This document shows, piece by piece, positions 28,564 to 42,493 of a DNA stretch of 64,000 nucleotides. How positions within the stretch are numbered: position 1 is the stretch's first letter; every line of letters begins with the position of its first letter. The notes beneath the pieces were generated by a model, which was given only the letters and a program-made list of their open reading frames with translations, was not told the DNA's origin and did no database searches. The stretch spans positions 1 through 64,000 of the forward strand of contig NZ_JADIKL010000006.1 of NCBI RefSeq assembly GCF_044904705.1, read 5' to 3'. Source of the DNA: Rhodanobacter_A agri. Its GTDB lineage: Bacteria; Pseudomonadota; Gammaproteobacteria; Xanthomonadales; Rhodanobacteraceae. A program made the translations under genes and the position numbers.

Positions 28564-28855
28564 GCATGCTCTGATCGATTCCACGCACCCAACCTGACAG
28601 ACAGCATGGGCCGGGGGCGAGAAGCTTCGCCGTTCCGGCGCAGGCCGGAATCCTTTGCCTGGATGCCTGCGGAGCATCGCCGGATGCCGGTATCCGCCGC
28701 CTGCCAGCGGACGTCCGCGTTCCCGTCCGCGGACGGCTTCCGGCTCACGCCACGCACCGCGATATCCCCATAAACAGGCATGTTGGTGAACGCATAGGGG
28801 TTGGTACGGGTATTGCTGAGTACGGGCATTACCCACTCACCCCAGGACATGTCCC
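28564..28855. other. 292-bp spacer with an inverted repeat
   Basis: No gene is supported here. TTCCGGC and GCCGGAA form a 7-bp stem with a GCAG loop at 28633-28650 inside GTTCCGGC-GCAG-GCCGGAATCC, a motif I associate with common proteobacterial intergenic repeats. The last 120 bases are less GC-rich and probably contain the promoter of the following hydrolase gene. Confidence 0.55.
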
Positions 28856-30019
28856 ATGGGCTCACGATTGTTGCCGTTCATCGCCGCCCTCTGCTTCTGC
28901 GCAGGCGCCTTGCAGGCTCAGGAACCGCCCGCGCCCAGCAGCCGCGCGCAGGCCGTCAAGATCATCGCGGACATGCAGCGCATCGTCACGCCGCTTGGCA
29001 TCCAGCGGCACGAAAAGGTGCGCATCGGCGGGATTGACCAGTGGGTGAGCATCCGCGGCGCCGACCGGCGCAATCCCATCCTGTTGATGGTGCACGGCGG
29101 GCCCGGCTGGGTCTCGATGCCGACCAGCTGGTATTTCCAGCGCGGTTGGGAGGAGTACTTCACCGTGGTGCAATGGGACCAGCGCGGCGCCGGCAGCACC
29201 TATGCCGCCAACGATCCCGCGGCGGTCGCCCCCACGATGACGCCGGAGCGCATGATTGGCGACACCGAGGAAATGGTGGCGTGGCTGCGCAAGAAGTTCG
29301 GCAAGAGAAAGATCTTCCTGCTCGGCCATTCGTGGGGTTCTTACCTCGGGCTGGAAGTCGCCCAGCGCCATCCAGACTGGCTGTATGCCTATATCGGCAT
29401 GGGACAAGTGATCAACTCCCCGGCGAGCGAGCGCGAAGGCTGGCAATTCGCGATGGATGAAGCCCGCAAGGCCGGCAACGGGCAGGCGGTCAAGGAACTG
29501 GAATCCATCGCGCCGTACGCCAGCGGCACCGGGCCCGTTTCCCTCGCCAGCCTGGCGATCCAGCGGAAGTGGCTCAACCAGTATGGCGGCATGGTGTACG
29601 GCCGGACGGGCGGCCAGGCCGAAGCAGCCGCCATGTCGCTTTCACCCGAATACAGCGATCGCGACGTGCAGCTGCTCGGCGAGGCGAACGAATACTCCGT
29701 GAACAAGCTCCTCGTCAGCGTGCTCACCATGGACCTCAGCCATATCCATCGCTTCGGCTGTCCGGTGGTCATGTTCCTCGGCAGGCACGACCGCAACGTA
29801 TCGTCCAACGTCGCCGCTGCCTGGTTCCAGACGGTGCAGGCACCCTCCAAGAAACTGGTGTGGTTCGAGAACTCGGCGCACGAGATGATGAACGAGGAGC
29901 CAGGCAAAACCTTGCTGTCGCTGGTGCAATACGTCCGTCCGCTCGATACCGACGATCCCGGCGACGCGGGCGCCACGGCCGACGCGCGGCCGGCGGCGGA
30001 AGGTGGCGCCCCGCGGTGA
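28856..30019 (+). CDS. Exported alpha/beta hydrolase, proline iminopeptidase-like (S33)
   Basis: The protein has 387 residues with a signal peptide (MGSRLLPFIAALCFCAGALQ, cleaved near residue 22). The alpha/beta hydrolase core shows LLMVHGGPGWVSM (oxyanion HGGPG), VVQWDQRGAGSTY and the nucleophile S159 in LLGHSWGSYLGL. The DQRG-GxS arrangement is typical of family S33 aminopeptidases and related esterases. The C-terminal end (about 365-387) is low-complexity, rich in Asp, Ala and Gly. The natural substrate is unknown. It is convergent with lhr, whose stop lies about 50 nt away. Confidence 0.88.
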   Translation: MGSRLLPFIAALCFCAGALQAQEPPAPSSRAQAVKIIADMQRIVTPLGIQRHEKVRIGGIDQWVSIRGADRRNPILLMVHGGPGWVSMPTSWYFQRGWEEYFTVVQWDQRGAGSTYAANDPAAVAPTMTPERMIGDTEEMVAWLRKKFGKRKIFLLGHSWGSYLGLEVAQRHPDWLYAYIGMGQVINSPASEREGWQFAMDEARKAGNGQAVKELESIAPYASGTGPVSLASLAIQRKWLNQYGGMVYGRTGGQAEAAAMSLSPEYSDRDVQLLGEANEYSVNKLLVSVLTMDLSHIHRFGCPVVMFLGRHDRNVSSNVAAAWFQTVQAPSKKLVWFENSAHEMMNEEPGKTLLSLVQYVRPLDTDDPGDAGATADARPAAEGGAPR

Positions 30020-30067
30020 TTCCCGCATGGGCGCCGATGTGATGGCCGCGTCGCCCGCGCAGCTTCC

Positions 30068-34738
<4,671 letters not shown>

Positions 34739-34935
34739 GCAGGCAGGGGGCACGACATCCATCGGGACTTCGGATTCTACGCGCCCATCCATCCGCGGCC
34801 GCCACATGGGCGCCCGCTTCATGGCCATTGCCTGCCATGCAAGCGACGCCTCTCCATGCCAAGATGCGCGCTGGCCGCCGTCCGCGAGGATGCCGAGGGG
34901 AGTCCGCGGGCCGCGCCTCCATGCGAAGGAAACGT

Positions 34936-36942
34936 ATGCGTACATGGTGCGATTGGACGATCCGCCATCTCGGCCGGATCGGCGTACTGGCGCTGGTATC
35001 GGGGCTTGGCGTATCGACGGTGCAGGCGGCGAGCCTCGATGCCGCCTTGCTGCCCAAAATCCAGGCCGCCACCTTCGAGGTGGTGCAGGCCAAGCCGACC
35101 AGCGACTCGCTCAGCTACGAGAAACCGCTGCCGCTGGACCTGCTGCCTTACCAGGAGCGTACCGACAAGTACTACTCCATCGGCACCGCGTTCGCGATCG
35201 GCCACAACCGCTACGTCACCGCTGCCCACGTGCTGCTGGTCGGCGCGGACAGCCTATGGGGACAGCCCGAGCTGCGCGACACCGCCGGCCACGTCTACCC
35301 GATCGACAAGATCGAGAAATTCGACCTGCGCAAGGATTTCGTGGTGTTCTCGCTGGCCGGCTCGCCCGGCGACGCCACCCTGGACCTGGACACCAAGCCG
35401 ACCTTGAACACGGCGGTCTACGCCGTGGGCAACGCGCTCGGAACCGGCGTGGTGATCCGCGACGGCCTGTACACCTCGGACACACCGGAGCAGCAGGATG
35501 GCGCCTGGAAGTGGATGCGCTTCTCCGCCGCTGCTTCGCCCGGCAACAGCGGCGGCCCGCTGCTGGACAAGGACGGCAAGGTGATCGGCGCGGTGCTGAT
35601 GAAGTCGGCCAACGAGAACCTCAATTACGCGCTGCCGATCCGCGAAGTGCTGGACGCGCCGGACGGCAAGGCTGTCATGGACACCCGCATCGCTTACGAG
35701 CTCGACCTGTTCGACACGGTGCAGAACAGCGACCTCAAGACGCAGTTCGCGCTGCCTGCCGGCCTCAGCGATTTCTATCGCGAGTTCCAGAAGCGCATCG
35801 ATGCCAACAGCGACGCGCAGCTGAAGGCGCTGCTGGCGCGCGAGTCGGCCAATCTGTTCCCGAACGGCGCAGGTTCGGCGCGCTTGCTGCACGAACAGAC
35901 CGTGCTCAACGGCTTTCCCTCGCTGATCGTGCGCGGCAGCGATGGCGAATGGGGCCGCACCGGCACGCAGTCGCAGTACTTCACGCTGGACGGCAATGGC
36001 TACGTGCGCGTGGGCGCGGCCGGGCGCAGTGGCCTGATCCGGATCCGCCGTCCGGACGGAATGGACGCGGCGAAGTTCTATGGCGATGCGAAGACGCGCA
36101 TGGACCTGTTGGCACGCACCGGTCTGTTCAAGCGCGATGTCGCCAGCGAGAAGGTCAAGATCACCTCACTCGGCAAGCCGATCCTTGAATCGACCCATGT
36201 CGACCGCTGGCAGCGCCCGTGGCAGGTTGCCGCCTGGTCGCTGCCCTACGCGAACGCCCTCGTGGTGGCGTATTCGCTGCCCACGCCGGACGGTTGCGTG
36301 ATGCTGGTGCGCTTCACGCCGCCCTCGCATCAACACGACACGATGCTGGACCTGGACGAGCTCAGCAGCTTCGTCCACGTCACCTACGAGGGCACGCTGG
36401 CGCAGTGGAAGGATTTTCTCGGCAAGCCTGCGCTGCAGCCGGCCGCCCTCCGCAATATCCGCATCGATTACGACTACGGCCATCGCTTCAACTACACCTC
36501 GCAGCGTGTGGCGTTCTCCTATCCGTCCTCGGTGCAGGCGATCAAGCCGGATAACCTGCTGTGGCTGGGCTTTAGCTTCTTCCTCGACGGCGGCAAGCCG
36601 GTGTGGGACGTCGGCGACGTGAACATCTGGAAAGACACTGCTTCCGAGGACCACGACAACGTCAACGTCCAGCGCTATATCGCGCCGCCGTCCGGACTGG
36701 ACGACGACATGAGCAGTCGCTGGAGGAAACTGTCGGAAAAGCAGTATCCCTACAACGCTGTGGCGCGCTACGAGGACGATTTGATGAAGATCAACGCCGT
36801 GGTCGCCCCGGCAGCCTCCGGCAGCCAACCGTCCACGGTGCTGTACACCGCCTTCTACGGCACCGCGGGCACGCAGCCCCAGGCCGACATGAAGGATAAG
36901 CTCGACCTGCTGACCAAGGACATGCGGGTCATTGAGCATTGA
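34936..36942 (+). CDS. Exported trypsin-like serine protease
   Basis: From the ATG at 34936 (AAGGAA upstream) the protein has 668 residues with a signal peptide (LGRIGVLALVSGLG, cleavage after about residue 31). A chymotrypsin-fold protease domain carries the triad H98 in YVTAAHVLL, D134 in LRKDFVVFSL and S205 in SPGNSGGPLL. No PDZ domain follows, unlike DegP. Residues from about 260 to 668 have no family I recognise and may be a substrate-binding or beta-rich domain. Its 5' end is close to the divergent lhr start. A 12-bp hairpin follows the stop. Confidence 0.87.
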   Translation: MRTWCDWTIRHLGRIGVLALVSGLGVSTVQAASLDAALLPKIQAATFEVVQAKPTSDSLSYEKPLPLDLLPYQERTDKYYSIGTAFAIGHNRYVTAAHVLLVGADSLWGQPELRDTAGHVYPIDKIEKFDLRKDFVVFSLAGSPGDATLDLDTKPTLNTAVYAVGNALGTGVVIRDGLYTSDTPEQQDGAWKWMRFSAAASPGNSGGPLLDKDGKVIGAVLMKSANENLNYALPIREVLDAPDGKAVMDTRIAYELDLFDTVQNSDLKTQFALPAGLSDFYREFQKRIDANSDAQLKALLARESANLFPNGAGSARLLHEQTVLNGFPSLIVRGSDGEWGRTGTQSQYFTLDGNGYVRVGAAGRSGLIRIRRPDGMDAAKFYGDAKTRMDLLARTGLFKRDVASEKVKITSLGKPILESTHVDRWQRPWQVAAWSLPYANALVVAYSLPTPDGCVMLVRFTPPSHQHDTMLDLDELSSFVHVTYEGTLAQWKDFLGKPALQPAALRNIRIDYDYGHRFNYTSQRVAFSYPSSVQAIKPDNLLWLGFSFFLDGGKPVWDVGDVNIWKDTASEDHDNVNVQRYIAPPSGLDDDMSSRWRKLSEKQYPYNAVARYEDDLMKINAVVAPAASGSQPSTVLYTAFYGTAGTQPQADMKDKLDLLTKDMRVIEH

Positions 36943-36950
36943 TCGACATG

Positions 36951-36986
36951 CCGGGAAGGGACGCGGCGTTGCGTGTCCCTTCCCGG
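36951..36986 (+). terminator. Hairpin after the trypsin-like protease gene
   Basis: CCGGGAAGGGAC (36951-36962) and GTCCCTTCCCGG (36975-36986) form a perfect 12-bp stem around a 12-nt loop, 9 nt after the stop. No T-tract follows. Its presence argues against an ATG at 36948 as the start of the next gene. Confidence 0.6.
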
Positions 36987-37025
36987 TCAACGTGCGACAT
37001 CGCATCCGGTGATGGAAAAGCAGGC

Positions 37026-37901
37026 GTGAAACAACGAAAGTCTTCGGTGCGAAACGCGCACGACGCAGAACAGACACCAGATACCGCATGGCTGGAGATG
37101 CCGGACGGCCAACGCTTGCGGCTGCGCGACTGGCCGCTGTCGCAGGCACGCGGCAGCGTACTGATCGTGCACGGACTGGGCGAACATGCCGGCCGCTACG
37201 CGAAGCTTGCACGCTGGTTCAACGCGCTGGGTTATGCCGTGCGCGCCTACGACCAGCGCGGTCATGGCCAGAGCCCCGGACCACGCGGCGTACTCGGCCA
37301 TCCCGACGACCTGCTGGCAGACCTGTCCGTGGTGCACGCCGACTACGCCCGCGCGCTGGGCACCGCGCCGCTGCTGCTCGGTCACAGCATGGGCGGGCTG
37401 GTTGCGCTGCGCACCGTGCTGGACGAACGCATCACACCGAAAGCACTGCTGCTGTCCTCGCCCGCGCTGCGCAGCCACGCATCCAGGGGATTGCAACGGC
37501 TGGCTGCGACGCTGGCACACCTGCTGCCAAACCTGCCGCTACGCAACGGACTCGACCTCGAACGCCTCAGCCACGATCCGCAGGTGATCGCCGCATATCG
37601 CGACGATCCGCTGTGCCACGACCGCGTCAGCCCGCGCCTCGCCGACTTCATCTTCCGCGCCGGTGCTTCCTGCATCGCCGACGCCAGCCACCTCGAAGTA
37701 CCCACCCTGCTACTGGTCGCCGGCGACGACGCACTGGTCGACGCCAGCGGCAGCCGTGATTTCTCCGCCGCATCCGCGCGCACGAAACAGCTCACCACGC
37801 GCTACTTCGCCGCGCTCTATCACGAGCTGTTCAACGAGGCAGAACCCGGCCGCGGCCAGGTTCTGCGACAGCTCCAGGATTGGCTTACCGCCAATCATTG
37901 A
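37026..37901 (+). CDS. Alpha/beta hydrolase, monoacylglycerol lipase-like
   Basis: The protein is a cytoplasmic serine hydrolase of 291 residues from a GTG at 37026; an ATG at 36948 would overlap the preceding terminator-like hairpin. It shows the Hydrolase_4 pattern LIVHGLGEHAGRYAKLA (HGLGEH oxyanion), YDQRGHGQSPGPRG, the nucleophile S121 in LLGHSMGG, the acid in LVAGDDALVD, and the histidine in LYHELFNE. Monoglyceride or lysophospholipid hydrolysis is the usual activity of such proteins. It is convergent with the SDR gene, with a shared hairpin between them. Confidence 0.9.
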   Translation: MKQRKSSVRNAHDAEQTPDTAWLEMPDGQRLRLRDWPLSQARGSVLIVHGLGEHAGRYAKLARWFNALGYAVRAYDQRGHGQSPGPRGVLGHPDDLLADLSVVHADYARALGTAPLLLGHSMGGLVALRTVLDERITPKALLLSSPALRSHASRGLQRLAATLAHLLPNLPLRNGLDLERLSHDPQVIAAYRDDPLCHDRVSPRLADFIFRAGASCIADASHLEVPTLLLVAGDDALVDASGSRDFSAASARTKQLTTRYFAALYHELFNEAEPGRGQVLRQLQDWLTANH

Positions 37902-37997
37902 AAAACGCCTGGGCGCCGATTGGGGGTGTCAGCCGCCCGTGCAGATGCTTGCACAGCGTGTGGAGGCCGCGCGGTGCGCGCCTTGCTCATAGGAAAC

Positions 37998-38022
37998 CCC
38001 GGGCCGCCATTTGCGGCCCGGG
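37998..38022. terminator. Bidirectional terminator-like hairpin between convergent genes
   Basis: CCCGGGCCGC and GCGGCCCGGG form a perfect 10-bp stem with a CATTT loop. It lies between the stops of the monoacylglycerol lipase-like gene (37901) and the SDR gene (38052). There is no strong T-run on either side. Confidence 0.65.
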
Positions 38023-38051
38023 ATCACGGCACGTGGCCGTGCGTCGATAAC

Positions 38052-38897
38052 TCAGGCCGCAAGGCCGTCGATGCGGGTGGCTTCCGCGACGTCCTGCCAT
38101 TGCGCCAGGTCGCGCAGCAAGGTTTCGGCGTGACTGCGCACGGCATCGACGGCGTCGGCACCGAGCTGAAGGCGAAGCGGCGTCGCCGGCGCATCGATGG
38201 CCAGCTCGATCGCCGCCGCCGCCTTGCGCGGATCACCTTGTTGCGCACCGTGCATGCCACTTGCCATGGCGCGTGTACCGCCTACCGTTGCCTCATAGTC
38301 GGGCATGGACGGCATGCGTCGAGTGGCGTCCCCCATGAGTTCCGTGCGGAACGCACCGGGTTCGACGATGAGCACCTTGATGCCGAACGGCGCCACTTCC
38401 GCAGCCAGCGCTTCGGAAGCCCCTTCCAGCGCAAACTTGGACGCCGAATAGGCACTGAAACCGGCGAACGACAGCTGGCCGCCCAGGCTGGAGATGTTCA
38501 CGATCGCCCCCGAGCGCTGCGCACGCAGCACAGGGAGCGCCTTCTGCGTCATGGCGATGGCACCGAAGAAATTGGTGTCCATGATCGCGCGCAACTCCAC
38601 TTCCGGCGTTTCCTCGAGGGCGCCAAGCACCCCGAAACCAGCATTGTTGATCAACACATCGATGCGGCCAAAACGCGCCAGCGCTGCATCGATGGCGGGC
38701 TGGATGTCCTGCGGCCGGGTGACGTCGAGGCGAACGGTGAGCACGCGCTCCGGCGCGAGGGCGACAAGGTCCTGCAGCTTGTCGACGTTGCGCGCCGAGG
38801 CGACAACGTTATGCCCACGGCTGATGGCGTGCTCGGCAAAAGCGCGGCCGAAGCCGGACGAAGCTCCGGTGATGAACCATGTTTTATGGGTAGACAT
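38052..38897 (-). CDS. Short-chain dehydrogenase/reductase (SDR)
   Basis: The protein is an NAD(P)-dependent oxidoreductase of 281 residues. The cofactor motif is TGASSGFG (10-17), then NNAG (84-87), and the catalytic S137, Y150 and K154 lie in NISSLGG and YSASK. AAGGAA precedes the ATG at 38897. The sequence is the 'classical' type often annotated as a short-chain oxidoreductase of unknown substrate. It follows, at 120 nt, an exported isochorismatase-like gene and a DMT transporter on the same strand, all facing a LysR regulator. Confidence 0.92.
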   Translation of the reverse strand: MSTHKTWFITGASSGFGRAFAEHAISRGHNVVASARNVDKLQDLVALAPERVLTVRLDVTRPQDIQPAIDAALARFGRIDVLINNAGFGVLGALEETPEVELRAIMDTNFFGAIAMTQKALPVLRAQRSGAIVNISSLGGQLSFAGFSAYSASKFALEGASEALAAEVAPFGIKVLIVEPGAFRTELMGDATRRMPSMPDYEATVGGTRAMASGMHGAQQGDPRKAAAAIELAIDAPATPLRLQLGADAVDAVRSHAETLLRDLAQWQDVAEATRIDGLAA

Positions 38898-39017
38898 GTG
38901 TACTTTCCTTGATCTGTCGTTTCGACAACATCGCCGTTTTCGATGTCGCTGTCGTTTCAGCTTCCGTAAGCGGCAGACCCCGATGCGGTGAGTCATGCCG
39001 CTCGCGTTTGCCGGCCA

Positions 39018-39713
39018 TCAGTGCTTGGGCGCCACCATGGTCTGGAAGTAGTCGATGCCCTGGCCCCAGGCGCCACCGTGGGTCTGCGCAATCTTCTGCA
39101 CCTGGACCGCGGTGTCGTGGCGCTTCCAGTCACCCTGCCACTCGAGCATCACGGCAAGCCAGGTCACCGGGATCGCGCCAGCCTTGACCATGCGCTGCAC
39201 GGCCATCTCGTGCGACTCCTTCGACACGTCGCCGCTTGCGTCGACAACCACGTATACCTCGTAACCTTCCTTGAGTGCTGAGAGCACCGGCAAGGTGACG
39301 CACGAGTCGGTCCACAGCCCACTCACCAGCAGTTTTTTGCGGCCGGTGTGGGCAATGGCGTCATTCAGCGGCGGGTACTCCATGGGATTGATGACGGTAC
39401 GGTCGAAGGGCTTCACATCCGGCCGCGCGTCGGTCAGCTGGTGGAAGAACTGACCACCGAACTGGTTTGCGCTGATCGTGGCGTAGAAGGTCGGCACATT
39501 GAACACCTTGGCGGCCATGCTCAGGCCCTCGGCGTTGCTGATCAGCTTGCTCACATCCATGGATTGCACGGAGAACACGAACTGCGGCTGATAGTCGACC
39601 ATCAGCACGATGCTGTTTTCCGGCGTGAGCGGATCCAGCTGGCTGGCCTGGGCAGCGTGTCCGGCGAACATCAGGGACACAGCGACGACGGCCTTGGAAA
39701 GCAGGCGTTTCAT
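39018..39713 (-). CDS. Isochorismatase-family hydrolase with signal peptide (YcaC-like)
   Basis: The protein has 231 residues. Residues 1-23 form a signal peptide ending AAQA, so export to the periplasm is predicted, which is unusual because most YcaC-like cysteine hydrolases are cytoplasmic. The catalytic triad of the family is visible as D40 in LMVDYQPQF, a lysine in TGRKKLLVSG (about 126) and C138 in WTDSCVTLP. The substrate of YcaC-type enzymes is unknown. The DMT transporter gene ends 3 nt upstream, so the two are translationally linked. Confidence 0.88.
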   Translation of the reverse strand: MKRLLSKAVVAVSLMFAGHAAQASQLDPLTPENSIVLMVDYQPQFVFSVQSMDVSKLISNAEGLSMAAKVFNVPTFYATISANQFGGQFFHQLTDARPDVKPFDRTVINPMEYPPLNDAIAHTGRKKLLVSGLWTDSCVTLPVLSALKEGYEVYVVVDASGDVSKESHEMAVQRMVKAGAIPVTWLAVMLEWQGDWKRHDTAVQVQKIAQTHGGAWGQGIDYFQTMVAPKH

Positions 39714-39716
39714 GAA

Positions 39717-40640
39717 TCACTCCTTCGACAAGTTAAGGGGAACGACGGGGACGGTGGGCGTGGACTGCCTCGCACGATGGGTGAGCACCATGCCGGCGAA
39801 AACCAGGGCAAGGGCCGGCCAGAACGCGGGCCCGAGAGATTCCTCGAACAGGATCGTTCCCAAAGCCACGCCGGTAAGCGCGATGACATAGCCAATTTGG
39901 CTATAAGCGGTGGCGCCCGCGACACGCTGCAACGTGGAGCCACTTACGTTAGCGGCGACGGAAACGAGGATCGACAACGCAAACAGCGGTGCAACTGACA
40001 GCATGGCCGCAGCGCTGGTGTGTGACTTGAAGGCAAACGCAGGTGCCAGCAACACACCTTGCATGGCCAATGTGCCCGCGGAGGCGGCTGCGGAACCGAG
40101 TTGGGCCGGCCAGTAACGCGACCGGTAGATGTTGCCGACAGCAAGCAGCATCGGCACGCCCAGCGAAAGGCACAGCGCAAAGGCCTCGCCGTGCGGAGCA
40201 ACGCGGACCCGCGGAAGCAGCACCAACAAGGCGCCCACCAGGCCCAGCGACACGCCGAGCATGGCCTGGAACGAAGGCATGCGGCGGTCGATCAGCGCTG
40301 TCAGCAATGCGGTGAACATGGGAGAGAACGTCACCACGACGGTGAAGATCGCGGCGGGAATCCGTCCCAGCACCCAGTTGCCCAGTAGCGGCCCTGCCGC
40401 GAGCGCAATCAGTGAGGTCGTCAGGAAGTAGCGCAGTGTTGCGCCCTTGAGGGGCGGCATCGCACCGCCAAGCCGAAGCACGAGCAGCAGCAGCGCACCC
40501 GCTGTCGTCAGTTGCACGAAAGCAACCGCAAACTGGTCGATACCGGCACTGAGCAAAAGCTTGGTCACGATGAAACTCGCGCCCGTCAGCGCTCCCGTGA
40601 GCAGGGTCAGTGCAATGCGCTGAAGCGTGACGCCAGTCAT
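39717..40640 (-). CDS. DMT-superfamily (EamA) transporter
   Basis: This is an inner-membrane protein of 307 residues with about ten hydrophobic helices in two EamA repeats (ALTGASFIVTKLLLSAGIDQ at the start, then TLAMQGVLLAPAFAF in the second half). The ATG at 40640 is chosen as the family start. It is the first gene of a minus-strand unit with the isochorismatase-like gene, divergent from the LysR regulator with an 86-bp shared region, so LysR control is likely. Metabolite export is the common role of such proteins. Confidence 0.88.
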   Translation of the reverse strand: MTGVTLQRIALTLLTGALTGASFIVTKLLLSAGIDQFAVAFVQLTTAGALLLLVLRLGGAMPPLKGATLRYFLTTSLIALAAGPLLGNWVLGRIPAAIFTVVVTFSPMFTALLTALIDRRMPSFQAMLGVSLGLVGALLVLLPRVRVAPHGEAFALCLSLGVPMLLAVGNIYRSRYWPAQLGSAAASAGTLAMQGVLLAPAFAFKSHTSAAAMLSVAPLFALSILVSVAANVSGSTLQRVAGATAYSQIGYVIALTGVALGTILFEESLGPAFWPALALVFAGMVLTHRARQSTPTVPVVPLNLSKE

Positions 40641-40726
40641 GCCGGACTCCCTTCGAGCAAGTCCGAAGAAAATAGCAACGACATCGCGTGCCATAATCCG
40701 TGGCTGCGCTGACACAGTGTTTCTTC

Positions 40727-41674
40727 ATGTCAACAATCGATCACTCCACGCTCGATCTGGCTGGCTTGATCGCGTTTGTAAGAGTCGCCGAACTTGGCAG
40801 TTTCGTTCGTGCGAGCGAGAGCCTGGATCTATCCAAGGCCGCAGTAAGCAAGCAGGTCGCCGCACTTGAACGGCGGCTCGGTGCGCGACTGCTGCAGCGG
40901 ACAACGCGTCAGCTCAGCCTTACCGAAGCGGGACAGACTTATCTGCGGCACGCGCAAACCGCTCTCGCAGCGGCGCGTGCTGCGCAAGATGCAGTGGCCG
41001 ATACGCAGACGGTTCCACGCGGCCGCTTGCGCGTCACCGCACCGATGTCATTCGGCCTGCTGCACGTGGCGCCATGGGTCGGCGGCTTTCTGAATGCTTA
41101 TCCGCAGATCGACCTGGACCTGCAGTTCGACGACCGTACGCGGGACATCGTCCACGAAGGACTCGACGTGGCCCTGCGCATCGCGACGCAACTGGATACA
41201 TCAAGCCTGGTCGCGCGACGGGTCGCCGGGACACGCGTGTTGTTGTGCGCCGCGCCCTCGTATCTCGAAGGACACGGAAGGCCGACTCATCCCAATCAGT
41301 TGCATGCGCACCCTTGCCTGCATTTTTCCATGACGCCACTGGGCCGTGCCTGGGAGTTCCGGCGTGGAGAAGAAACCGTGCGTCTCGCGTTGACCACACG
41401 CCTGGAAGCCAATTCGTCCATTGCGCTGCGCGCGGCGGCCGTGAACGGCGCCGGCCTCGTACGCATTCCGGAATTTGCAGTCGCCAACGACCTCGAGTCC
41501 GGCCGCCTCGAAGTGGTTCTCCCCGACTGGAAGTTTGCGGATCTCGGCATCTACGCCGTCATGGCAAGACGCGTCTACGTACCGGCCAAGGTGCGCGTGT
41601 TCCTCGACTATCTCGGCGGCGCCTGGAAGCGCACACCCGACTGGAGAGGTGGCGGCCTGTCGGCGAATACGTAG
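40727..41674 (+). CDS. LysR-family transcriptional regulator
   Basis: The protein has 315 residues. The N-terminal helix-turn-helix reads LIAFVRVAELGSFVRASESL and SKAAVSKQVAALERRLGARL, and a type 2 periplasmic-binding effector domain follows (RGRLRVTAPMSFGLLHVAPW). The close match to the RLRVTAPxSFG pattern places it with regulators of the CrgA/DsdC-like group. The ATG at 40727 is preferred over a GTG at 40700. It faces the DMT-isochorismatase-SDR genes and is their probable regulator. The inducer is unknown. Confidence 0.92.
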   Translation: MSTIDHSTLDLAGLIAFVRVAELGSFVRASESLDLSKAAVSKQVAALERRLGARLLQRTTRQLSLTEAGQTYLRHAQTALAAARAAQDAVADTQTVPRGRLRVTAPMSFGLLHVAPWVGGFLNAYPQIDLDLQFDDRTRDIVHEGLDVALRIATQLDTSSLVARRVAGTRVLLCAAPSYLEGHGRPTHPNQLHAHPCLHFSMTPLGRAWEFRRGEETVRLALTTRLEANSSIALRAAAVNGAGLVRIPEFAVANDLESGRLEVVLPDWKFADLGIYAVMARRVYVPAKVRVFLDYLGGAWKRTPDWRGGGLSANT

Positions 41675-41796
41675 CTGCGCATTGCGAGGAAGCGCCGCCC
41701 AAATCGACGGTGGCTTCCAGCGAACCCATCGCACAGTTCCGCGGTGCTTGCGGCTCAGCTAGTACTTGCTAGGAATCCCAACAACGTCGGGGCTCG

Positions 41797-41857
41797 TGGC
41801 CAAACCTGTGAGACGTCTCTTAAAGTTTGGCCACTTTGGCCAAACTTTGTGAGATCG
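41797..41857. repeat. Direct and inverted repeats beside the tRNA 3' end
   Basis: TGGCCAAACCTGTGAGACG (41797-41815) and TGGCCAAACTTTGTGAGATC (41837-41856) are imperfect direct repeats 40 bp apart. AAAGTTTGGCCA (41822-41833) is inverted to the second copy, giving a perfect 12-bp hairpin with a CTT loop. GAGACGTCTC at 41810-41819 is a further palindrome. On the tRNA strand these lie 30-90 bp downstream of the CCA. They could be a transcription terminator of the tRNA plus protein-binding sites left by an integrative element. Confidence 0.6.
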
Positions 41858-41885
41858 CACAACTCGCCAAAAACCCTGACATTTG

Positions 41886-41961
<76 letters not shown>

Positions 41962-42043
41962 GGCAGTCGGCGCCCGCATGGGGCACGGCGCGGTGCAGCT
42001 CGGCATGGTAGCGGTGGGTGGCGCGGGCGTCGAGCGATCGAGG

Positions 42044-42067
42044 CTGCTGACAGGATGCTGTCAGCAG
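42044..42067 (+). promoter_or_regulatory. Perfect hairpin upstream of the NTF2-like gene
   Basis: CTGCTGACAG and CTGTCAGCAG form a 10-bp stem with a GATG loop, ending 42 nt before the ATG at 42110. It could be an operator, an RNA structure in the leader, or a 5' element of the divergent tRNA. I cannot assign it. Confidence 0.45.
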
Positions 42068-42109
42068 ATCGGCGTAGTCTGATCGTTCCTTCCCTTTGGA
42101 GATCCGCGC

Positions 42110-42481
42110 ATGAACACCGAAGCTGTGGCGAAGCGTTTGGTCGAGCTGTGCCGCAAGGGCGAGTTCGAGCAGGCGCAGCGAGAGTTGTTTGCACCGGATG
42201 CGGTGAGCATCGAGATGCCGGGCGCACCGGCGGGTGCGATGGGCAACGCGAAGGGACTGGAGGCGATCTACGAGAAGGGTCGCCAGTTCAACGCGATGGT
42301 GGAAACCATGCATGGCGGCACCGTCAGCGATCCGCTGGTGGCCGGCAACTGGTTCAGCGTGTCCATGTCGATGGACGTGACGTTCAAGGGCCGCAGTCGC
42401 GAGCAGATGTCCGAGATCTGCGTGTACCACGTGCACGACGGCAAGGTGGTGAGCGAGCAGTTCTTCTACGACATGGGCTGA
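42110..42481 (+). CDS. SnoaL-like / NTF2-fold protein
   Basis: This is a small cytoplasmic protein of 123 residues with GGAGA 7 nt before the ATG. The first helix reads VAKRLVELCRKGEFEQAQREL, then FAPDAVSIEMPGAPAG, and strands GNWFSVSMSMDVTFKG and EICVYHVHDGKVVSEQFFY follow, matching the nuclear-transport-factor-2-like fold. Many such proteins are uncharacterised. A strong terminator follows directly, so it is monocistronic. Confidence 0.82.
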   Translation: MNTEAVAKRLVELCRKGEFEQAQRELFAPDAVSIEMPGAPAGAMGNAKGLEAIYEKGRQFNAMVETMHGGTVSDPLVAGNWFSVSMSMDVTFKGRSREQMSEICVYHVHDGKVVSEQFFYDMG

Positions 42482-42493
42482 GCCGATCCGGAA

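Noticed and set aside
36939..37025. ATG at 36948 as the start of the monoacylglycerol lipase-like gene
   Set aside because: The first codons would lie inside a 12-bp hairpin that follows the protease gene. Homology begins after the GTG at 37026.
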